Shown piece by piece: positions 16,349-25,483 of a stretch of DNA of 64,000 nucleotides. The stretch is from contig NZ_JACCBT010000001.1 in assembly GCF_013409045.1 (NCBI RefSeq), positions 2,170,001 to 2,234,000 of the forward strand. Reading direction: 5' to 3'. Below the pieces are notes generated by a model, which saw nothing but the letters and a program-made list of their open reading frames with translations, made no database searches and was not told the origin of the DNA. Made by a program: the position numbers and the translations under genes. Origin of the DNA: Actinomadura citrea. Its GTDB lineage: Bacteria; Actinomycetota; Actinomycetes; Streptosporangiales; Streptosporangiaceae. Position 1 is the stretch's first letter. The number at the start of each line of letters is the position of its first letter.

Positions 16349-17749
16349 ATGAGCGCCTCAGAGCAGGGCAACAGTTATCTGGACAAGGTCGTCGCCCAGC
16401 AGGCGGTGCTGGAGGACGACCTGAAGGCCAGGCGCTCCCCGCCGCCGCCTCCCGGGGCGCCCGGCGCGGTCCCGGCGCCGGGGCCGCTGGCCAAGCGCGA
16501 CCGCGCGCTCGGCGCGGCGCCCGCCGACCGTCCCGGCCCGGGGCCGGTGGACGTGCGGATCAGCGGGTTCTGGCGGTGGAAGAACGTGCTCGTCCCGCCG
16601 AACGCGTTCGTCGTGCACACCCGGCGGGGGCGCGACGAGCCGCTGCACATCGGCCTCGGGGTGTCGTTCCGGTTCAACCCGTCCACCGACTCCTTCCTCG
16701 TGGTGCCGGGCGCGACGCAGACGATCCTGATCAACGCGTACTGCATCTGCCGGGAGCTTCAGGGCGTGCTCGTCCAGGGCTACGTCCAGTGGATCATCCA
16801 GGACTTCGGCACCGCCTACCGCAAGCTCGACTTCGGCGGCGACGACCCGATGCGGCTGGTGAACCTCCAGCTCCGCGAGCAGGCCGAGGCGGCGATCAAG
16901 GACAAGGTCGCCACGATGGGGGTGCGCGACGTCCTCAGCGACAAGCAGCCGATCATCGAGGAGCTGACGGCCCGGCTGCGCGCGGTCGCCGAGGGCGAGG
17001 ACAACAGCGACCAGGGGCTCGGCCTGCGGATCGTCACGGTGCAGATCAAGGAGGCCGTGGTCAGCTCCTCGCGGCTCTGGGAGAACCTGCAGAAGCCCTA
17101 CCGGGCCGAGCAGGGGCAGATCGCGCGGCTGGCCGAGCTGGAGGCCGAGGAGGCCGTCGCGCAGCGGGAGATGACCGCCGCGCGGGTCAAGGAGACGCAG
17201 CGGCTGGAGCACGAGCGCGAGCTCGCCGAGCTGCGCGCCCGCAACGAGTCGCAGCTGTTCGACACCGAGGCGGTCGAGAAGCTGCGCCGCACCCGGCGCG
17301 AGCACGACGACTCCCGCGAGTTCGCCGAGCTCCAGACCGAGACCACGCGGCACGCGCTGCGGATGGAGCGCGAGCGGCACGAGGAGGAGGCCGAGACAGG
17401 GCGGCTGCGCATCGAGCGCGACCACGAGCTGGCCCGGCTGCGCGCCGAGGGCGAGCTGGCCCTCGCCGACCTGCGGGCCCGGTCGCGGCACGAGCAGGCG
17501 CTGCTCGACCTGGAGCGGGACGCCGCCCGCGCCGCGCTGGAGAACGAGCGGACGCCCGCGGCCGTCCAGGCGCGGCTCATCGGGGCGCTGCCGGAGATCA
17601 TGGCCAAGCTGCCCAAGCCGGACGAGCTGCGCACCGTCACGGTCAACGGCGGCGACCAGACCGGCGTGGCCGGCCTGGTCACGCAGCTCGCCGCCGTCGT
17701 CGGCGCGCTGCGCGCCGCTACGGAAGGGCCTGGTCCGGCGGGAAAGTGA
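16349..17749 (+). CDS. SPFH/band-7-like protein with long coiled coil
   Basis: The 466-residue protein begins with a Pro-rich linker (residues 25-60). It continues with an SPFH-like beta-domain (VDVRISGFWRWKNVLVPPNAF through VSSSRLWENLQKPYRAEQ, residues 65-245) and then a highly charged coiled coil of about 160 residues (LAELEAEEAVAQREMTAARV and onward) before a short C-terminal region. There is no signal peptide or membrane helix, unlike most flotillins. The closest description is a soluble flotillin/prohibitin-type scaffold; partners are unknown. Its ATG follows GGGGGAGCGAG. The last 32 bp overlap the convergent P450 gene. Confidence 0.85.
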   Translation: MSASEQGNSYLDKVVAQQAVLEDDLKARRSPPPPPGAPGAVPAPGPLAKRDRALGAAPADRPGPGPVDVRISGFWRWKNVLVPPNAFVVHTRRGRDEPLHIGLGVSFRFNPSTDSFLVVPGATQTILINAYCICRELQGVLVQGYVQWIIQDFGTAYRKLDFGGDDPMRLVNLQLREQAEAAIKDKVATMGVRDVLSDKQPIIEELTARLRAVAEGEDNSDQGLGLRIVTVQIKEAVVSSSRLWENLQKPYRAEQGQIARLAELEAEEAVAQREMTAARVKETQRLEHERELAELRARNESQLFDTEAVEKLRRTRREHDDSREFAELQTETTRHALRMERERHEEEAETGRLRIERDHELARLRAEGELALADLRARSRHEQALLDLERDAARAALENERTPAAVQARLIGALPEIMAKLPKPDELRTVTVNGGDQTGVAGLVTQLAAVVGALRAATEGPGPAGK

Positions 17750-18914
17750 CCGGGAGGGCGGTGAGGGCCCGGTGGAACGGGCCCGGCCGCCATTCCAGGT
17801 GCTCCTCGGGGACGGCCAGCTCCACGTCGGGGATCCGGTCGAGGAGCTTCTCGATCGCGACGGACGCGATGAGCCGGGAGTGGCCCCTCGCCGGGCAGGT
17901 GTGCGGGCCGCCCGCGTAGGACAGGTGGGCGCGGTTGCCCCGGCGGTCGGCGATCCCCCGGGACGGGTCGGTGTTCGCGGCGGCGTAGCTGACCAGGACG
18001 GGCTGGTGGGCGGGCAGCCGGTACCCGTGGAAGTCGATGTCCTGGCGGGGGAACGTCGTCCCGTAGTTGGCCATCGGCGGGTCGGTCCAGAGGATCTCGT
18101 CGAGCGCGTCCTCGACGGGCAGGGCGCCGCCGGACAGGTCGCCGCCGAACCGGTCGTCGGAGAGCAGCAGCAGGATGCCGTTGGCGATGAGGTTCTGCTC
18201 CGGCTCGGTGCCGGCCCCCATCAGCAGCGTGACCTGGTGGGCCATCTCCAGGTCGTCGAGCCCGGCGGGGTGGCTCATCATCCAGGACGTCACGTCCGCG
18301 CCCGGCCTGGCGCGCTTGCTCGCCACCAGCTCGCCGGTCGCCTCCGCGAGCAGCGCGTTGCCCTGCTCGGCCGAGACGGTGTCGAAGATGGCGCTCATGC
18401 CGCGCACGAGCTTGTCGCCGATCTCGGGAGGGCAGCCGAGGATCTCGTTGAACACCAGCAGCGGCAGCGTGCGGGCGTACTGGCCGAGGAGGTCGGCCTT
18501 GCCGTCGCCGGTGAACCGGTCGATGAGGACGTCGGCGCTGCGCTCGACGTTCTCGCGCAGCGACACCGGGTCGACCCGGTCCAGGCTGTCGACGATCACC
18601 GACCGCAGGCGGGCGTGCACGGTGCCGTTGGTGAACAGGGCGTTCGGCCGCGACATCATCATCGGCAGCACCGGGCACTCGGGGCCGACCGCCTCCTCCC
18701 ACACCTCGCTGCAGCGCGGGAACGTGGCGGGGTCGCGCAGGATCTCCAGGGCGGCGTCGTAGCCGAGGACGAGCGTCGCCGGCACGCCCGGCGCCAGCTC
18801 GACGGGCGCGAGGTCGCCGTGCTCGCGCATCCGCGCGTAGGCGCCCTGCGGGTCCTTGGCGAACTCCGGGCCGTACAGCGGGACGCGCTCGGGCGCGGTG
18901 CGGTCGATGGTCAT
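17718..18914 (-). CDS. cvnE: Conservon cytochrome P450 (CvnE, CYP157-like)
   Basis: This 398-residue P450 closes the conservon operon; its ATG overlaps the cvnD stop. The I-helix is LLMGAGTEPEQN and the haem-binding loop is YAGGPHTCPARG, with the axial Cys at about residue 340. The K-helix that should carry ExxR reads DEILWTDPP, with Trp in place of Arg. CYP157 P450s of Streptomyces conservons are known to lack ExxR in just this way. The enzyme may therefore be a CYP157 relative with altered haem coordination or a non-catalytic role. In conservons the other four products form a G-protein-like complex at the membrane; how the P450 connects to it is unknown. Confidence 0.92.
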   Translation of the reverse strand: MTIDRTAPERVPLYGPEFAKDPQGAYARMREHGDLAPVELAPGVPATLVLGYDAALEILRDPATFPRCSEVWEEAVGPECPVLPMMMSRPNALFTNGTVHARLRSVIVDSLDRVDPVSLRENVERSADVLIDRFTGDGKADLLGQYARTLPLLVFNEILGCPPEIGDKLVRGMSAIFDTVSAEQGNALLAEATGELVASKRARPGADVTSWMMSHPAGLDDLEMAHQVTLLMGAGTEPEQNLIANGILLLLSDDRFGGDLSGGALPVEDALDEILWTDPPMANYGTTFPRQDIDFHGYRLPAHQPVLVSYAAANTDPSRGIADRRGNRAHLSYAGGPHTCPARGHSRLIASVAIEKLLDRIPDVELAVPEEHLEWRPGPFHRALTALPVTFPPDQALP

Positions 18915-19507
18915 GGCTGCTCCCCGTCCAGGGTGAGGAGGTGGTCGACGAGCGAGATGAGCGCCTCGGTGGACGAGGTGCGGTCACGGGCGTCGCAGCT
19001 GACGAGCGGGGTCGACGGCGTCAGGTCGAGGGCCTCGCGGACCTCGGCCTCGGGGAAGCGCGGCGCCCCCTCGAAGTGGTTGACGGCGACCGCGTACGGC
19101 AGGCCCTGCTTCTCCACGATGTCCATGACGGCGAACGACTCCTGGAGGCGGGCGGTGTCCACCAGGATCAGCGCGCCGAGGGCGCCGCGCGCGAGGTCGT
19201 CCCACAGCCGGGTGAAGCGCTGCTGCCCCGGCGCCCCGAACAGGTACAGCACGAGGTCGTCGCTGAGGGTGAGGCGGCCGAAGTCCATCGCGACGGTCGT
19301 GGTCGTCTTGTCCTTGATGCCGGCGAGGTCGTCCACGGACGCCCCGGCCTGCGTCATCCGCTCCTCGGTCCGCAGCGGGCGGATCTCCGAGAGCGTCCCG
19401 ACGTAGGTGGTCTTGCCGACGGCGAAGTGCCCCACGATGAGGATCTTCACGGCGGTCCGGACGCTCTCGCGCAGGTAGGGGGTGTCAGAGGCGAGCGCGG
19501 AGTCCAT
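18911..19507 (-). CDS. cvnD: Conservon small GTPase (CvnD)
   Basis: CvnD is the Ras/Rho-like GTPase of the conservon. The 198-residue protein has P-loop VGHFAVGKTT, then FGAPGQQRF as the G3 region (DxxG replaced by GAPG, usual in this family), and VAVNHFEG (NxxE/D variant of NKxD) and SCDARDR near the C-terminus. It overlaps cvnC by 23 bp and cvnE by 4 bp. In Streptomyces, CvnD exchanges nucleotide and releases from the CvnA-B-C complex, thus linking a membrane sensor to development or antibiotic production. Confidence 0.95.
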   Translation of the reverse strand: MDSALASDTPYLRESVRTAVKILIVGHFAVGKTTYVGTLSEIRPLRTEERMTQAGASVDDLAGIKDKTTTTVAMDFGRLTLSDDLVLYLFGAPGQQRFTRLWDDLARGALGALILVDTARLQESFAVMDIVEKQGLPYAVAVNHFEGAPRFPEAEVREALDLTPSTPLVSCDARDRTSSTEALISLVDHLLTLDGEQP

Positions 19508-19841
19508 CGAGCACCTCCTGAAGGAGCCGGGCCTTGGACTGCTGGGCGGCGGGCGCGGCGGCCCGGGTGGTGAGGTGCCCGCTGTCGACGAGGTCGGACA
19601 GCAGCACCTTGGTGAGCCCGACGGGCAGGCTCAGATGACCGGAGATCTCGACGACCGACAGCGCGCCGCCGCGGCACAGCTCGACGATGCGCGCCTTCTC
19701 CGGGGACAGGCCGGTGCGCGGCAGGTCGCCGGTCGCGGTCACGAGGGTGACGAGGTCGAACACGTTGCGGGTGGGGTGGGCCCGCCCGCCGGTGACGACG
19801 TGCGGGCGGACCAGCGCCCGCCTGCTGCGGCGCGGGGTCAT
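19485..19841 (-). CDS. cvnC: Conservon DUF742 protein (CvnC)
   Basis: The ATG at 19841 gives 118 residues. The sequence matches DUF742 proteins: an N-terminal VRPHVVTGGRAHPTRN segment and a winged-helix-like body (ELCRGGALSVVEISGHLSLP, VKVLLSDLVDSGHL-type). It is flanked by cvnB (4-bp overlap) and cvnD. CvnC is thought to bind CvnD or DNA-like ligands within the conservon complex. Confidence 0.93.
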   Translation of the reverse strand: MTPRRSRRALVRPHVVTGGRAHPTRNVFDLVTLVTATGDLPRTGLSPEKARIVELCRGGALSVVEISGHLSLPVGLTKVLLSDLVDSGHLTTRAAAPAAQQSKARLLQEVLDGLRARL

Positions 19842-20272
19842 GCGGGACGGCCCGCGCCCGGCCGCGGCGGGGTGGTCAACTCCTTGCCCAGCCGCTGCAC
19901 GAGTTCCTGGAGCCGGAACGACACGGTCTCCATGTCGACGTGCTGCGTCGCCGACACCGCCAGGTAGGCGCCGGGGCCGGCGGCGACGAGGAAGACGTAC
20001 CCGTCGTCGAACTCGTTCACCGTCTGCCGCCAGGTCGTGCCGGAGTCCCCGCAGAACTCGGCGGTGCTGCGGGCGAGCGACTGCAGGCCCGCCATGCCCG
20101 CGGCCTGGCGCTCCGCCTCGTCCCGGCCGATCCGTTCGGAGTGCGCCATGAGCAGCCCGTCGGCCGACAGCAGGATCGCGTAGCGCGTCTCCGGCATGCG
20201 CAGCGCGTCGTCCAGCATCCAGCCGAGCCGGTTCGTACCGTCGTCCATCGCGCCGTTCCATCCCTCGTTCAT
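19838..20272 (-). CDS. cvnB: Conservon roadblock/LC7 protein (CvnB)
   Basis: The 144-residue protein is a roadblock/LC7 fold: NRLGWMLDDALRMPETRYAI, LLSADGLLMAHSERIGRDEA, GMAGLQSLARSTAEF and FLVAAGPGAYLAVSAT follow the family pattern. Roadblock proteins commonly act as regulators or GAP-like partners of small GTPases, here CvnD. ATG at 20272 overlaps the cvnA stop; an internal ATG nine codons downstream (before DDGTNRL) is the only alternative. Confidence 0.94.
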   Translation of the reverse strand: MNEGWNGAMDDGTNRLGWMLDDALRMPETRYAILLSADGLLMAHSERIGRDEAERQAAGMAGLQSLARSTAEFCGDSGTTWRQTVNEFDDGYVFLVAAGPGAYLAVSATQHVDMETVSFRLQELVQRLGKELTTPPRPGAGRPA

Positions 20273-21588
20273 GGCCGCAGGTCCTTGCTCTCGATGCCGG
20301 GGCCCTCGCCGTCGGACGGCGTCGAGGCGCGGCCGGACCGCGTCCCGCGCTGCCAGGCGCCGAGGCCGGCGGCGGTCTCCCGGGCCGGCCTGAGCGGCGG
20401 GGGCTGCGCCCCCGCGTCCGGCGCGGCGGGCGGCTCCTCGTCCTCGGCGGGACGTTCGGCGACCGCCACGCGGGTGCGCTTGGGCAGCCCGCCCGGGGTG
20501 GCGGGGACGTCCGCCGCGGCGGCGGGCGCGGGGCTCTCCACGGCCGGACGGGACGCGGCGGACGGGTCGGGTGCCCGCTCGCCCGGGACGTCGGTGAGCA
20601 GGGCGGACGGCACGAACACGACGGCCCGCACGCCGCCGTAGGGGGAGCGGGTGTCGACCGACACCCGGAAGCCGTACCGCGCGGCGAGGACGCCCGCCAC
20701 CGCGAACCCGACGCGGGGCGGGTCGCCGAGCCGGTGGATGTCGACCGAGGCGTCGCCGGACAGCAGATCGGCGGCGCGCTGCAGCTCCTCGGCGTCCATC
20801 GCGACCCCGGCGTCGTCGATCATGATCGCGACGCCGTTGTGCGTGGACTGGAAGTTGACCTCGACGGTGGTGTCGGGGCGCGAGTGCCGCGCCGCGTTGT
20901 CCAGGAGCTCGGCCAGGGTCAGCACGATCGGCTCCACGGCCCGGCTGGTCACCGCGGTGTTCACCGGTCCCTGCATGTTGACCCGCAGGTAGTCGCGGAT
21001 GCGGGAGGTCGCGCCGCGCACCACGTCGCTCATCGACGACGCCGAGCGCTGCTGGCCCGGCCACGACCCGCACAGCACGGCGGTGGCCTGAGCGCGCCGC
21101 CCGAGCTGGGCGTTCATGTGGTCGACGCGGAGCAGGCCCTCCAGCACGTCCGGGTCGTCGTGGCGCTCCTGCATGTCGGAGATGGCGAGCTGCTGCTCGT
21201 TGGCGAGGCTCTGGACGGCGCGCATCATCGCCCGCAGCGTCGACTTGGCCGACAGGTCGGCCCGCTCCCGGACGCGCGCGGCGGACCCGGCGAACAGCTC
21301 GGTGACGGTCCGCAGCGCCTGCCCGTAGGCGGGCGCCTCGCGTTCCAGGTCGTGCAGCGGGCCGGTGACGCGCACGCCGGGGTTGTGCAGGGACTCCATG
21401 AGCTCGGGCAGCCGGACGTCCGCGAGATGCCGCAGCTCCTTCTCGCGCAGGTCGAGCCCGCGGGCCAGGACGGCGTTCTGCGCGCGCAGGTCGCCGGTCT
21501 CCCGCCGCTGGCGTACCAGCAGGGCGGCGGCCGCGATGCCGGCGCCCGCCACGACGACGAACGCCGCCGCCAAGAGGAATTGCTCCAT
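20269..21588 (-). CDS. cvnA: Conservon sensor kinase-like protein (CvnA)
   Basis: The first gene of the conservon encodes 439 residues. One N-terminal transmembrane helix (FLLAAAFVVVAGAGIAAAALL) is followed by a helical dimerisation region (residues 40-190) and a GHKL ATPase domain (VLTLAELLDNAARHSRP as the N box, IMIDDAGVAMD as the G1 box, DPPRVGFAVAGVLAARYGF). The usual phospho-accepting His of HisKA is not evident. The C-terminal 100 residues are Pro/Ala-rich and probably disordered. CvnA is believed to receive a signal at the membrane and act on CvnB-C-D. Confidence 0.94.
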   Translation of the reverse strand: MEQFLLAAAFVVVAGAGIAAAALLVRQRRETGDLRAQNAVLARGLDLREKELRHLADVRLPELMESLHNPGVRVTGPLHDLEREAPAYGQALRTVTELFAGSAARVRERADLSAKSTLRAMMRAVQSLANEQQLAISDMQERHDDPDVLEGLLRVDHMNAQLGRRAQATAVLCGSWPGQQRSASSMSDVVRGATSRIRDYLRVNMQGPVNTAVTSRAVEPIVLTLAELLDNAARHSRPDTTVEVNFQSTHNGVAIMIDDAGVAMDAEELQRAADLLSGDASVDIHRLGDPPRVGFAVAGVLAARYGFRVSVDTRSPYGGVRAVVFVPSALLTDVPGERAPDPSAASRPAVESPAPAAAADVPATPGGLPKRTRVAVAERPAEDEEPPAAPDAGAQPPPLRPARETAAGLGAWQRGTRSGRASTPSDGEGPGIESKDLRP

Positions 21589-21887
21589 CAGATCCTCGGT
21601 GCAGGGTCTTCGGCGAGGTCGGCCGGGCCGGGGTGCTCGGGCACCCGGCGGACCGCCTCATGGCTGGTGGGGGACGGCGCGGATACGCCGCGGTTTCGGC
21701 ACCGTAGGACGGGTGAGCGGGGGCGCGCTTGTGGTCGCGCGCAGAGAACTTGCCGCCGGGCGCATTGCAAGATCACCCACCGTCTGAATCACGTTACTTT
21801 CCGATGGATTCGCCTGATTCGTTGGCGGCGGCCGTACTACGCTCGCCCGCAAGTGATCTAGGGCGGCGGGGGGCGGAGGAGCCTGCG

Positions 21888-22718
21888 GTGGACGACGTGC
21901 TCGGCGGGCCGCCCGGGCCGCGCGGCGCCGAGTACCGGCTCGTGCTGTACCTGTCGGACCAGGCGGACTACGTCCGCACCCCGGGGCAGGCGCGCCGCGA
22001 CCGCGGCTACCGGTTCCTGCTCCCGTTGCACGGCGAGATGCTCATGGTGCAGGACGGCCGCGAGGCGCGGCTGCGTCCGGGCACCGGCGGCCTCATCGCG
22101 CCCGCGGCGCCGTTCCGGGTCGTCCAGCCGCGCCCGGCCCGCGCGCTGGTCATGACCATCCCGGCCCGCGAGATGGACGGCCGGCTGTGCGGTCCGGCCC
22201 TCCCGGTGACCGGCCTCGACCTGTCCGCCGGCCTCGGCCGCGTCGTCGCCGACATGGTGCGGGCGGTCGGCGAGGAGCGGCGCAGCCTCAGCGGGCCGCA
22301 GTTCGACGCCGCCTGCGAACGGATCACCGAGCTGCTGTGCCTGCTGCTCGCCGGGGACGAGCGCCCGCCCGCGCCCGGCCACCTCGCCGAGGTGGAGGCG
22401 GTCGTGCGCCGCTACGTCCGCGAGCACGCCACCGACCCCGGGCTCACCGGCGCCGCGATGGCGCAGGACCTCGGCTGGTCGCTGCGGCAGGTGCAGCTCG
22501 CGCTCCAGCGTGCCGGGACCACGCCCCGCGAGCTGATCCGCGAGGAGCGGCTCCGGCTCGTCCGCGACCGGCTGCGCAACCCCCTCGACCGGAACGTCAC
22601 CATCACCGACCTCGCGCACGCCACCGGGTTCTCCTCCGCCAGCGCGCTCAGCCACGCGTTCCGGCAGCGCTTCGGCGTCAGCCCGCGCGAGCTGCGCCGG
22701 CACGGCGCGTCCCGCTGA
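21888..22718 (+). CDS. AraC-family transcriptional regulator
   Basis: The GTG at 21888 has GGAGGAG about eight bases upstream and gives 276 residues. An N-terminal effector-like domain (LVLYLSDQADYVRTPG...LMVQDGREARLRPGTGGLIAP) resembles AraC-binding-like domains. The C-terminal AraC DNA-binding domain has two helix-turn-helices (MAQDLGWSLRQVQLALQ and ITDLAHATGFSSASALSHAF followed by FGVSPRELRR). An ATG at 21804 would add 28 non-conserved residues. It diverges from the conservon; the 299-bp gap between them (21589-21887) holds promoters I cannot place exactly. Target genes unknown. Confidence 0.9.
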   Translation: MDDVLGGPPGPRGAEYRLVLYLSDQADYVRTPGQARRDRGYRFLLPLHGEMLMVQDGREARLRPGTGGLIAPAAPFRVVQPRPARALVMTIPAREMDGRLCGPALPVTGLDLSAGLGRVVADMVRAVGEERRSLSGPQFDAACERITELLCLLLAGDERPPAPGHLAEVEAVVRRYVREHATDPGLTGAAMAQDLGWSLRQVQLALQRAGTTPRELIREERLRLVRDRLRNPLDRNVTITDLAHATGFSSASALSHAFRQRFGVSPRELRRHGASR

Positions 22719-22840
22719 CCGCCTGCCCCGGCGACCGGGTACAGGCGATCCGGCACGGATTTCCCCTCTGCCCGGACCAATCCCGGGTTACGATGCGGCG
22801 GAGATCAGCGGACGGGGCGTAGACGGTCAGGAGCGCGCTC

Positions 22841-23896
22841 GTGGACCTCGGCCCCCACCACCTCAGGATGATCGAGGCGATCGCCGCGACCGGCAGCATC
22901 AGCAAGGCGGCCGCGCGGCTCGGTCTCACCCAGCCCGCCGTCAGCACCATGCTGCGCCGGGTCGAGGGCCACCTCGGCGTGCAGCTGTTCGTCCGCTCCC
23001 CGGAGGGCGTCACGCCGACGCCGGTCGGCGCCGAGGTCGCCACCCGCGCCCGGGCCGCGCTGGCCGGCATCGACGACCTGAACGCCGCGCTCGCGCACCG
23101 GCTCAGCGAGCCCGCGGCCATGCCGCTGCTGCGGGTCGGGGTGCAGGCGTGCCCGGCGCTCACGCGGCTCAGCGACCATCTCGGCTCGCTGTCCCCGGAG
23201 TCGCGGCTGCATCTGCGCGTCGACCCCGGCGGGGGGCGCATCCCCGTGCTGCTCGGCTCCGGCACCCTCGACATCGGGCTGTTCCAGGAGCCCGTCGGCC
23301 ATCCGCCGCGGCCGAGCGACGGCCTGGAGCGGCTCGTGCTCGTCGAGTGCGAGCCGGCGCTCGTCGGGATGTCCTGCTCCAGCCCGCTCGCCGCCGGCGC
23401 GACCGTCGACCTGGCCGACCTCGCCGACCACGACTGGATCGACGACCCGCTCGACGACGGCCCCTGGCCCGCGTACCTGCGCGGCGCGTGCGCCGAGGCG
23501 GGATTCCGGCCGCAGGTCAGGTACTGGGCGACGGACTGGCAGATCTCGGCCTCGCTCATCCGGTCCGGGCGCGCCGTCGGCATCTACCAGCCGACCGCCG
23601 CCCCCCGCGACGGGGTCGCGTTCCGCCGGATCACCGGTGACCCGCTCGGCCAGCGGGTCGTCCTGATGTGGCGGCCCGAGGCCGGGCGGGCGGCGGCCCG
23701 GCTGCGCGGCGTCTTCGACGACGTCTACCTGGACCTCGTCCGGGCCCAGCGCGTCTACGGCGACTGGTGGGACGAGCATCCCGAGGCGCACCCGGCGCTG
23801 CCCGTCCCCGCAGGCCCGGCGGCGGGCGCGGGGACGGGCGCCGGTGCGGGTCCCGGGGAGGGGGGCGGTTCCCGGAACCCGCGGGAGGGCGGCTAG
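22841..23896 (+). CDS. LysR-family transcriptional regulator
   Basis: The 351-residue protein starts with a LysR winged helix-turn-helix (HHLRMIEAIAATGSISKAAARLG, then LTQPAVSTMLRRVEGHLGVQLF and TPTPVGAEV). The effector domain follows (LLRVGVQACPALTRLSDHL and onward), ending in a flexible Gly/Ala/Pro tail (about residues 315-351) that is not part of the fold. The GTG at 22841 follows CAGGAG. It may regulate the adjacent secreted protease operon, which converges on it: the two stop codons share CTAG at 23893-23896. Confidence 0.9.
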   Translation: MDLGPHHLRMIEAIAATGSISKAAARLGLTQPAVSTMLRRVEGHLGVQLFVRSPEGVTPTPVGAEVATRARAALAGIDDLNAALAHRLSEPAAMPLLRVGVQACPALTRLSDHLGSLSPESRLHLRVDPGGGRIPVLLGSGTLDIGLFQEPVGHPPRPSDGLERLVLVECEPALVGMSCSSPLAAGATVDLADLADHDWIDDPLDDGPWPAYLRGACAEAGFRPQVRYWATDWQISASLIRSGRAVGIYQPTAAPRDGVAFRRITGDPLGQRVVLMWRPEAGRAAARLRGVFDDVYLDLVRAQRVYGDWWDEHPEAHPALPVPAGPAAGAGTGAGAGPGEGGGSRNPREGG

Positions 23897-24687
23897 TGGC
23901 CGCCCTGGCGGCGGCGCCGCACGAGGGCGGCACCTGCGGCGGTCACCGCGCCGCCCGCACCCAGTGCCAGCAGAGCGGGCGCCGGGCCCCTGTCCGGCGC
24001 CGGATCGCTGACGCCGGTCGCGGGCGAGAAGCCGCCGAGCCTCCCGGACCGCTGGTAGGCGGTGCCCGGAAGTTTGTCGGCGTACCGGGAGCGCACGAGC
24101 CTCCGGTACGCCGCCACCGTGACGCCGGACCTGCCGACCGACGACGCGGCGGTGTCGTTGAGCGCGGTGACCCGGCCGTCCTTCAGCCGGTACCACGCGT
24201 GGATCTGCGGCTCGGTGAACACCGTGCCGCCCTGCGCCCGCGCCGGGTAGACCGCCTCCTCCGACCCGGAGATGACGTTCATGACCTGCCAGCTCGCACC
24301 GGTCCTGGTCAGCCACACCGTCGCGTGCTGCCCGCTCGCCGACGCCGCGCCGACCGCCATGTAGGCGAAGGTCGCGACGGGCGCGCCGCCGTCCCCCTTC
24401 ACGAACGCCGGGTTCAGCGAGTGGACGCGCTGGACGGCCCCTTCCAGGCGCGGGGCCTTGGCCTGCGCGGCGGCCTTGGGCACGGCCTGGTTCACCAGCT
24501 GCCCGCGCTGGTGCTGGTCGAGGTGGACGAAGAACTCGCCGAGGCGCTGCTGCGCGGCGGGGGACGAGGCGGCCTTCGCGGCGGCGGCCTCGTCGGAGGA
24601 CGGCCCGGCGGCCGGCGCCGCGGTGCCGCCCATCAGGACCGTCCCGCCGATCAGGGCTCCGGCCGCGACTCTCGCAGTCGTGCGCAT
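23893..24687 (-). CDS. Secreted, C-terminally anchored hypothetical partner of the cysteine protease
   Basis: No named family is recognised. The 264-residue protein has a signal peptide (MRTTARVAAGALIGG...AAPAA, cleavage near residue 27) and an extracytoplasmic domain with a C-terminal membrane helix (ALLALGAGGAVTAAGAALV) followed by RRRRQGGH. This is the form of a membrane-anchored wall protein. The middle (FAYMAVGAASASGQHATVWL, WQVMNVISGSEEAVYPA) looks like a nuclear-transport-factor-like or SnoaL-like beta-rich fold, but weakly. It begins one base after the stop of the protease gene and is surely cotranscribed. It may guide, inhibit or anchor the protease. Confidence 0.8.
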   Translation of the reverse strand: MRTTARVAAGALIGGTVLMGGTAAPAAGPSSDEAAAAKAASSPAAQQRLGEFFVHLDQHQRGQLVNQAVPKAAAQAKAPRLEGAVQRVHSLNPAFVKGDGGAPVATFAYMAVGAASASGQHATVWLTRTGASWQVMNVISGSEEAVYPARAQGGTVFTEPQIHAWYRLKDGRVTALNDTAASSVGRSGVTVAAYRRLVRSRYADKLPGTAYQRSGRLGGFSPATGVSDPAPDRGPAPALLALGAGGAVTAAGAALVRRRRQGGH

Positions 24688-24688
24688 G

Positions 24689-25261
24689 TCAGCCTCCGAT
24701 CCTGGACAGGGCCTGGCCCCAGCGGAACTGGTAGTTGTTGACGTAGCTGCTGTAGGCCATCTCCCCGTACCGGGGGCTGGACGGCCACGGGTCGCCGTAG
24801 GAGACCGTCTGGCCGGAGTAGCCGTAGATGACCTGGGCGTGGCCGCCGCCGGCCGTCCAGTAGATGCCGGTGAGGATCGGCCGCCGCCCGTTGATCTCGG
24901 TCGTGACCGACTGGTAGGACAGGGGGCCGCTGACCTGGCCGGGGGACACGCCGAGCGCCTGGAACGCGCGCTGGTCGTACTCCAGGTAGCCGGCCTGGTT
25001 CGGGCAGGAGCTGCCGCGCGGGTAGCCGCGTCCGAGGGCGCAGAAGTCGTTCTGGCTGACGTTGCCCTTGCCGAAGAACTTGGCGATCGTCAGGCCGCTG
25101 GCGACCCAGCACCACTGGTCCTGCTGCTGCACCTGCTGCGTGATCGGCAGGTCCTGCGCCGAGGCGACGCCGGTGGACGCCGCGAGGGTGGCGGCCGCCA
25201 CCCCGGCGAGTCCGGCCGCGAGCCGCCGGCGTGCCCGGGCGGGTCGGGTACGCGTTCTCAT
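24689..25261 (-). CDS. Secreted papain-like cysteine protease
   Basis: The 190-residue precursor has a basic, Tat- or Sec-like signal (ARARRRLAAGLAGVAAATLA, cleavage after ASA-Q near residue 35). The mature enzyme shows the papain-like triad: QQDQWCWVASG (catalytic Cys), GGGHAQVIYGY (His) and SYGDPWP (Asp/Asn). The order and spacing fit the C39-like/C70 (AvrRpt2-like) group. It is followed at one base by a membrane-anchored partner. Release from the cell or action on cell-surface proteins is likely. Start ATG 25261; the upstream space (25262-25483) holds the promoter region. Confidence 0.88.
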   Translation of the reverse strand: MRTRTRPARARRRLAAGLAGVAAATLAASTGVASAQDLPITQQVQQQDQWCWVASGLTIAKFFGKGNVSQNDFCALGRGYPRGSSCPNQAGYLEYDQRAFQALGVSPGQVSGPLSYQSVTTEINGRRPILTGIYWTAGGGHAQVIYGYSGQTVSYGDPWPSSPRYGEMAYSSYVNNYQFRWGQALSRIGG

Positions 25262-25483
25262 GCGCTTCCGCCTCTTCTCCCGGCGAAGGTCGTACCGCCT
25301 CTCGCGGGGGAGCGGAGCGATTCCCGTCCGGTGCCGGGGGAGAGTCCGGGCGGGGAGGCCGCGAGAGGCCGGAGGAACGCGATAAAAGTCTCATTCGCGG
25401 TCCGAGCCGGGTAATGCCAGCAGGCCATAACAAACGGGTATGACCCCGGTGAACTCGGCTTTTCTCCCCAAAGGCGGCTGCGC

